Positions 6,644 through 10,854 of a DNA stretch of 10,854 nt are shown here, in pieces. The stretch spans positions 1-10,854 of the forward strand of contig CAMGMW010000027.1 in the NCBI GenBank assembly GCA_946059285.1, given 5' to 3'. How positions within the stretch are numbered: position 1 is the first letter of the stretch; each line of letters opens with the position of its first letter. The notes below the pieces were generated by a model. The model was not told where the DNA came from, did not search any database, and saw only the letters and a list, made by a program, of their open reading frames with translations. The position numbers and the translations under genes are program-made. The DNA comes from an uncultured Clostridia bacterium. GTDB taxonomy: Bacteria; Bacillota_A; Clostridia; Oscillospirales; Oscillospiraceae.

Positions 6644-8017
6644 ATGAAAATCGTGATTATCGGTGCCGGCAAGATCGGCGTGACGCTGACGGAGCAGCTT
6701 GCCAACGAGGGGCACGAGGTCACTGTGGTGGACAACAGCGCGGCTGCGCTGGACGCCGTCGGCAACACGTTGGACGTCATGACCGTGGAGGGCAACGGCA
6801 CCAGCATGGATGTCCAGATCGAGGCAGGGGTCCCTTCGGCAGATCTGGCAATTGCGGTCATGTCCACTGACGAACAGAACCTGCTTTGCTGCCTTGTCGC
6901 CAAGAAGCTGGGGGTCGGCAACACCATCGCCCGCGTCCGCACGCCGGAAGCCACCGCAAGCCTGCGGCTGATCAAAGACGATTTGGGCTTAAGCATGGCA
7001 CTGAATCCGGAGTTTGCCAGCGCATCGGAGATTGCACGGATCCTCCGCGCTCCCTCCGCAATTAAGATCGACACTTTCTCCCGCGGCAGAGTTGAACTGC
7101 TGAAGGTACGGATCGGGGATGACTCCGTACTGGCGGGGAAAATGCTCTCAGAGCTGGGCAGGCTGCAAAGCGGCGTGCTCATTTGTGCCGTGGAACGGGG
7201 GCAGCATGAGGTCTACATTCCCTCCGGCAGCTGTACACTGCAGGCCGGCGGCCGTATCAGCGTGATCGCCAAGCCGCGGACCGCCGTGCAGTTTTTCCAC
7301 AAAATCGGCATTCAGGTCAATCCCGTCAAGCGGGTCATGCTGATTGGCGGCGGAAAAATCACCTATTATCTGGCAAAGCAGATGCTGGACTTCGGCGCAA
7401 GCGTGAAGATCATTGAATCCAATGCCGCTGTGTGTGAATCGCTGGCGGAGCGGCTGCCGGACGCCACCATCATCCATGGTGACGGCACCAATGAGCAACT
7501 GCTGGCGCAAGAGGGCATCGCCCGTATGGACGCTGTCGTCACGCTGACAGGCGTGGACGAGGAGAATGTCCTCATGAGCCTGTATGCCCGCAGTGTCTCC
7601 AATGCCAAGATTGTCACCAAAATCAACCGCACGACCTTTTCTCACATCATCAAGGCGCTGGATCTGGGCAGCGTGTTTCATCCGCGCTATATTGCCGCCG
7701 ACCATATCGTCCGCTACGTCCGCGCTATGCAGAACTCCCGTGGCTCCAATGTGGAGACTCTGTATAAGATCGTGGGCAACAAGGCCGAGGCGTTGGAATT
7801 CCGCGCCACGGCAAAGTCCGCTGTCTGCGGCAAGCCGCTGATGGAGCTGTCTTTGCTGCCGAATCTGTTGATCGGTGCCATCAACCGAAACGGAAAGATC
7901 CTCACACCCGGTGGTCGCGACACCATTGAGCCGGGGGATACCGTCGTCGTTGTGACCACCGTTACGGGGCTGAATGATCTGGACGACATTCTGGACAAAC
8001 GGAGAAGTAAGGTATGA
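6644..8017 (+). CDS. trkA: Trk system potassium uptake regulatory subunit TrkA
   Basis: A 457-residue cytoplasmic protein that forms the gating ring under TrkH and controls K+ uptake through nucleotide binding. It has the full double RCK architecture: RCK_N at about 1-120 with the Rossmann loop GAGKIG (7-12) and an acidic Asp30 at the end of strand 2, RCK_C at about 140-220, a second RCK_N at about 229-345 with GGGKIT (235-240) and Glu258, and a second RCK_C at about 370-455. The acidic residues favour NAD(H) binding, by family knowledge. The start is the ATG at 6644, where Rossmann similarity begins; AGGAG (6628-6632) lies 11 nt upstream, slightly long. Its stop overlaps the trkH ATG by 4 nt (ATGA), so the two subunits are translationally coupled. 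No fault is visible. Confidence 0.96.
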   Translation: MKIVIIGAGKIGVTLTEQLANEGHEVTVVDNSAAALDAVGNTLDVMTVEGNGTSMDVQIEAGVPSADLAIAVMSTDEQNLLCCLVAKKLGVGNTIARVRTPEATASLRLIKDDLGLSMALNPEFASASEIARILRAPSAIKIDTFSRGRVELLKVRIGDDSVLAGKMLSELGRLQSGVLICAVERGQHEVYIPSGSCTLQAGGRISVIAKPRTAVQFFHKIGIQVNPVKRVMLIGGGKITYYLAKQMLDFGASVKIIESNAAVCESLAERLPDATIIHGDGTNEQLLAQEGIARMDAVVTLTGVDEENVLMSLYARSVSNAKIVTKINRTTFSHIIKALDLGSVFHPRYIAADHIVRYVRAMQNSRGSNVETLYKIVGNKAEALEFRATAKSAVCGKPLMELSLLPNLLIGAINRNGKILTPGGRDTIEPGDTVVVVTTVTGLNDLDDILDKRRSKV

Positions 8018-9486
8018 ATCGGCGGATGATCCTTTCCCTGCTGGGGAATGTGCTCCTTTTGATCGGTGCGTTTTTACTGCTGCCGTGCATTGTCGCGCTG
8101 CTCTACGGGGAGACGGATGCGCTGCTTGCGCTGCTCTATACGCTGGGCATCTGCACTGCGGTGGGCGTGGGACTGTCCGCGCTGCGCCCGAGACACGACC
8201 GCTCCCTGCACCCGAAGGACGGCTTCGTCATGGTCGCCTTGTCGTGGATCCTGATTTCTCTCTTGGGCGCGCTGCCGTTTTATTTCTCCGGCATGATTCC
8301 GTCCTATTTGGATGCGGTATTTGAAACTGTCTCCGGCTTCACCACCACCGGCGCAAGCATCTTGTCCGCGGTGGAGGAACTGCCGCATGCGCTGCTGTTC
8401 TGGCGCAGCTTTACCCACTGGATCGGCGGTATGGGCGTGCTGGTGTTCATGCTCGCGATCGTTCCCATGTCCGGCGAGAGTATTTACCTGCTGCGGGCGG
8501 AGTCTCCGGGTCCGTCGGTTTCCAAAATGGTACCCAAAATGCGCACCTCTGCGGCGATTTTGTATTTGATCTATTGCGCTATGACGGTGCTGCAGATTTT
8601 GCTGTATCAGCTCGGCAACTGGCTCGGGTGGGGAGAAATCTCCCTGTTTGACAGCCTGTGTCTTGCGTTTGGCACCGCCGGCACCGGCGGCTTTGCCGTC
8701 CGCAATGACGGGCTTGCCTCTTACGCGGTCTATACACAGGCTGTGACCACCGTGTTTATGATCCTGTTTGGCGTCAACTTCTCCGTCTATTTCTTCCTCC
8801 TGCGCCGCAAGTTTAAACTGGCGTGGAAGAATTCGGAGCTGCGGTGTTATCTGTTTGTAATCCTGACTGCCATCGCGCTGGTCACTGTCAATGTGCTGCT
8901 CACCGGCGGCTATTTTGACACGGTGGGGGATGCGGTGCATCATGTATCCTTCTCCGTCGGCTCCATCATCACCACCACCGGCTTCGGTACGACGGATTTC
9001 GCCCGATGGCCGGAACTGTCAAAGGTGATTCTTGCGCTGCTGATGATCATCGGCGCCTGTGCCGGCTCTACCGGCGGCGGTATCAAGGTCAGCCGCCTCA
9101 TGATTTTGGTCAAGACCGCCCGCGCCGAGGTGCGGCATTTGCTGCATCCCCACTCCGTCGAGGTCATGACAATGGACGGAAAGCGGGTACAGCCTGATGT
9201 AGTGCGCGGGACCTCCGCTTTTATCATCGTCTATATTCTGATCGCCGTGATATCCATCGGCCTGGTGGCACTGGATAATTTCGGCACGGAGACTACCCTT
9301 ACGGCGGTGTTTGCCACTTTAAATAATATCGGTCCCGGCTTGAGCAGGGAAATCGGACCTTTTGGAAACTACGGCGGATTCTCCGCCCTGTCCAAGCTGG
9401 TCCTGATCGCGGATATGCTGTTCGGACGTCTGGAACTATTCCCAATGCTGATCCTCCTGCGTCCGTCAACCTGGAGAAAACACTGA
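8014..9486 (+). CDS. trkH: Trk potassium transporter pore subunit TrkH
   Basis: A 490-residue integral membrane protein of the TrkH/KtrB superfamily that conducts K+ inward. Four pore repeats are visible through their selectivity-filter loops: SGFTTTGAS (107-115), FGTAGTGGF (219-227), [10 protein letters not shown] (319-328) and [10 protein letters not shown] (435-444), each with the conserved filter glycine. The segment [12 protein letters not shown] (347-358) is the family's intramembrane-loop hallmark, and Arg472 in LFGRLELFP matches the conserved arginine near the pore in the last repeat. Extra N-terminal helices (about 6-57) and total length fit TrkH rather than the shorter KtrB. GGAG at 8001-8004, inside trkA, serves as ribosome binding site. 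It pairs with TrkA directly upstream. Confidence 0.95.
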   Translation: MNRRMILSLLGNVLLLIGAFLLLPCIVALLYGETDALLALLYTLGICTAVGVGLSALRPRHDRSLHPKDGFVMVALSWILISLLGALPFYFSGMIPSYLDAVFETVSGFTTTGASILSAVEELPHALLFWRSFTHWIGGMGVLVFMLAIVPMSGESIYLLRAESPGPSVSKMVPKMRTSAAILYLIYCAMTVLQILLYQLGNWLGWGEISLFDSLCLAFGTAGTGGFAVRNDGLASYAVYTQAVTTVFMILFGVNFSVYFFLLRRKFKLAWKNSELRCYLFVILTAIALVTVNVLLTGGYFDTVGDAVHHVSFSVGSIITTTGFGTTDFARWPELSKVILALLMIIGACAGSTGGGIKVSRLMILVKTARAEVRHLLHPHSVEVMTMDGKRVQPDVVRGTSAFIIVYILIAVISIGLVALDNFGTETTLTAVFATLNNIGPGLSREIGPFGNYGGFSALSKLVLIADMLFGRLELFPMLILLRPSTWRKH

Positions 9487-9498
9487 GGAGGTAACCTG

Positions 9499-10479
9499 AT
9501 GAGAAAACTGATCATTGATACAGATGTCGGTTCGGATGATGCCGTCGCCATATTGATGGCGCTGTGCGATCCATCGGTGGAGGTGCTTGCCATTACCACC
9601 GTCAGCGGCAATGTCCCAATGAAGACCGCCACCGCAAACTGCCTGCAGACCTGCGAAATTGCCGGGGTGTGCCCTCCGGTCTATGAGGGGGCGGACCGCC
9701 CTCTGATGCGGCAGCCGGTCCATGCGGAAAATGTCCACGGTAATGACGGAATGGGGGATCTTGGTCTGATCCATCCCGTGACGAAAGCCGTGGCGGGCGT
9801 GCATGCCGCCGATGCGATTCTGACGCTGGTGCGGCAGTATCCGGGAGAAATCGAACTGGCGGTCATCGGGCCGGCCACGAACGTCGCTCTTGCTATTTTA
9901 AAGGAACCGGAGACCATGCGGCAACTGAAGTGCATCTGGACGATGGGAACCGGTGGCTTCGGTCCCGGCAATACCTCGCCTGTGGCGGAATTTAACGTGT
10001 TTGCCGATGCGGAGGCGTATCGGATCATGTTGTCGTGCGGTGTCCCGGTATATGTCGGCGGCTTTGATCTGTGTACCTATGAAAATGCCTGGCACAAAGA
10101 GGATATGGACGCGCTGCTGGAAAGCGGGCATCGTGTGGCACGCTTCGCGGTGGAATGCAACAGTGGGTTGGTGAACTATTTTATCACCCACTTCGGACAG
10201 CATATCGCTCACATCGCGGATGCGGTAACGATGGCATGCCTGCTCTGGGACGACGTGTATACGGAGCTGGTCCCATGTACCGCGCATGTCTGTATCGAGG
10301 ATCCTGCCACTTACGGACAGGTCATTTTCTACAGCCCATCGGGACTGCGGATCATGCAGGGCTTCGGTGCAAGTCCCAACCCGCAGGATCCCACCGACTG
10401 CTATGTGGTCGCCGGCATCCATACAGCCCGCTATAAGGAGAGACTGTACCGCGTTTTGACCGGAAATTGCGGAGAGTGA
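9499..10479 (+). CDS. Inosine-uridine-type nucleoside hydrolase
   Basis: A 326-residue enzyme of the nucleoside N-ribohydrolase family, which splits ribonucleosides into base and ribose for salvage. The Ca2+ and catalytic signature IIDTDVGSDDA (5-15) supplies Asp9 as general base and Asp14 as metal ligand; the usual DTDPG is DTDVG here. Asn39, HGNDG (80-84), IGPATNVA (123-130), NTSPVAEFNVFADAEA (158-173) with Glu164 and Asn166, and the metal-binding Asp241 all fit the family. The residue before Asp241, a histidine in protozoal IU-nucleoside hydrolase (His241), is Ala240 here, which suggests altered base preference. A perfect AGGAGGT (9486-9492) lies 6 nt before the ATG. The gene starts 12 nt after trkH and is probably cotranscribed, though it has no known link to K+ transport. 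It resembles the Rih group, but I cannot assign RihA, B or C. Confidence 0.92.
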   Translation: MRKLIIDTDVGSDDAVAILMALCDPSVEVLAITTVSGNVPMKTATANCLQTCEIAGVCPPVYEGADRPLMRQPVHAENVHGNDGMGDLGLIHPVTKAVAGVHAADAILTLVRQYPGEIELAVIGPATNVALAILKEPETMRQLKCIWTMGTGGFGPGNTSPVAEFNVFADAEAYRIMLSCGVPVYVGGFDLCTYENAWHKEDMDALLESGHRVARFAVECNSGLVNYFITHFGQHIAHIADAVTMACLLWDDVYTELVPCTAHVCIEDPATYGQVIFYSPSGLRIMQGFGASPNPQDPTDCYVVAGIHTARYKERLYRVLTGNCGE

Positions 10480-10484
10480 TAGGG

Positions 10485-10518
10485 CAGGGACCCGCGGACA
10501 GGAAAACGCGGGTCCCTG
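10485..10518 (+). terminator. G+C-rich hairpin after the nucleoside hydrolase gene
   Basis: CAGGGACCCGCG (10485-10496) pairs perfectly with 10507-10518 (12 bp) around a 10-nt loop. It starts 5 nt after the stop codon. No T-run follows, so it may be a U-less terminator, a Rho-related end or a barrier to 3' exonucleases for the trkA-trkH transcript. Confidence 0.55.
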
Positions 10519-10554
10519 AATGATTCCAGCAAACGGTAGGCAAAGGGGTTGCCA

Positions 10555-10596
10555 TGCATGCCTGCCAGTGGCCATCGGCGTGCTTCTTTGCATGCA
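10555..10596. repeat. Short inverted repeat upstream of the tRNA promoter
   Basis: TGCATGC (10555-10561) is matched by GCATGCA (10590-10596) with 28 nt between. The arms are 7 bp and internally near-palindromic. It might be a weak hairpin or a protein-binding site; no function is evident. Confidence 0.3.
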
Positions 10597-10603
10597 GGAG
10601 AAA

Positions 10604-10647
10604 TTTTTTGAAAAAACGATTGCAATTTCCGCAGAATATGTTATAAT
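10604..10647 (+). promoter_or_regulatory. Promoter of the tRNA-Ala gene with A/T-tract upstream element
   Basis: TTGCAA (10620-10625) and a consensus TATAAT (10642-10647) are spaced by 16 nt, with TGT at 10639-10641 giving an extended -10. Six Ts and six As at 10604-10616 lie just upstream of the -35, where an UP-element would contact the alpha subunit. The start site would be near 10654, leaving a short 5' leader that RNase P would remove. Confidence 0.8.
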
Positions 10648-10689
10648 AAACAACGCTTGCAGCAAATCATCAAACAATATCACAAATTT

Positions 10690-10765
10690 GGGCCTGTAGC
10701 GCAGCTGGGAGCGCACTACATTCGCATTGTAGGGGTCGAGAGTTCGAATCTCTTCAGGTCCACCA
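10690..10765 (+). tRNA. tRNA-Ala (anticodon CGC)
   Basis: A complete 76-nt cloverleaf. The acceptor stem pairs 10690-10696 with 10755-10761 and contains the G3-U70 wobble pair that identifies alanine tRNAs. The D arm is GCGC/GCGC, the anticodon stem CTACA/TGTAG encloses loop TTCGCAT, so the anticodon is CGC (10723-10725), reading GCG. The variable loop has 5 nt and the T arm has GAGAG/CTCTT with loop TTCGAAT. The discriminator is A, and CCA (10763-10765) is encoded in the gene. Confidence 0.97.
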
Positions 10766-10766
10766 T

Positions 10767-10800
10767 GCAAAAAGCACTTGCTTCGGCAAGTGCTTTTTGC
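10767..10800 (+). terminator. Intrinsic terminator of the tRNA-Ala gene, potentially bidirectional
   Basis: A perfect 15-bp stem (10767-10781 with 10786-10800) is closed by a very stable C(TTCG)G tetraloop. The 3' arm carries five Ts and the 5' arm five As, so it could stop transcription from either side. It begins one base after the tRNA CCA end, leaving almost no 3' trailer before the stem. Confidence 0.88.
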
Positions 10801-10801
10801 A

Positions 10802-10854
10802 ACGAAATAAATCCCTTGCGGGATTTGTGAAATTTGCTTTGCAAGTGAAATACG
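10802..10854. repeat. Start of a tandem hairpin repeat with GTGAAAT linkers, cut by the window edge
   Basis: Hairpin one pairs AAATCCC (10809-10815) with GGGATTT (10820-10826) around TTGC. GTGAAAT follows at 10827-10833. Hairpin two pairs TTGC (10834-10837) with GCAA (10841-10844) around TTT. GTGAAAT then recurs at 10845-10851. The unit is therefore a variable short hairpin plus a constant linker with an 18-bp period. The array is incomplete because the window ends at 10854. It lies outside any gene, beyond the tRNA terminator. Confidence 0.6.

Noticed and set aside
8074..8943. 289-codon open frame on the minus strand opposite trkH
   Set aside because: Gln, Arg and His-rich antisense of a membrane protein gene, with no recognisable domain.
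9898..10770. 290-codon minus-strand frame starting MHGGPEEIRTLDP
   Set aside because: Its N-terminus is the reverse complement of the tRNA-Ala gene. Translated antisense tRNA commonly gives EEIRTLDP-like spurious proteins, and the rest is antisense to the nucleoside hydrolase.
10690..10800. Attachment site of an integrated element at the tRNA 3' end
   Set aside because: tRNA genes are common targets, but no integrase is present, the tRNA 3' end is not duplicated in the window, and the terminator follows directly.
10802..10854. CRISPR array at the right edge
   Set aside because: The repeated unit is only 7 bp with an 18-bp period, far too short for CRISPR repeats and spacers, and no cas gene is present.

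Overview
This window looks like chromosomal housekeeping DNA from a member of the Firmicutes, most likely class Clostridia and perhaps an Oscillospiraceae-type gut anaerobe. That is inference from several signs: G+C-rich genes separated by AT-rich gaps, strong AGGAGG-type ribosome binding sites, frequent TTG starts, a U32-maf-mreC-mreD-PBP2 cluster, a TrkA/TrkH potassium system, and a tRNA gene with an encoded CCA end. I cannot name a species. I see no insertion sequence, integrase, phage gene, CRISPR array or toxin-antitoxin pair.

Left half, minus strand (6199 down to 45): five tightly spaced genes that probably form one transcript. In transcription order they are a U32-family radical-free RNA hydroxylase-like protein (historically called a peptidase), the nucleotide pyrophosphatase Maf, and the elongasome proteins MreC, MreD and PBP2. 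Gaps are 12, 27 and 37 nt, followed by a 14-nt overlap between mreD and the PBP2 gene. A 15-bp hairpin just after the PBP2 stop probably ends the transcript. mreB, which often precedes mreC, is absent here. Together the last three genes supply the membrane scaffold and transpeptidase for lateral wall growth.

Middle (6200-6643): a 444-nt divergent intergenic region. It holds an extended -10 promoter for the left operon and a good promoter for the right operon. Between them lie two hairpins followed by T-runs that face trkA. The second has an upstream arm that could form a competing stem, which is the layout of a transcription attenuator. This is the least explained part of the window.

Right half, plus strand (6644-10479): trkA, trkH and a nucleoside hydrolase, joined by a 4-nt overlap and a 12-nt gap. 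TrkH is the membrane pore subunit for K+ uptake and TrkA is its nucleotide-binding gate. The nucleoside hydrolase is metabolically unrelated and appears to be carried along in the operon. A 12-bp G+C-rich hairpin without a T-run follows it.

Right end (10600-10854): a single tRNA-Ala(CGC) gene with its own strong promoter and a perfect 15-bp UUCG terminator. After that, the start of a small array of hairpins separated by GTGAAAT is cut off by the window edge. The window is mostly ordinary. The intergenic attenuator-like structure and the terminal hairpin repeat are the items most worth checking.
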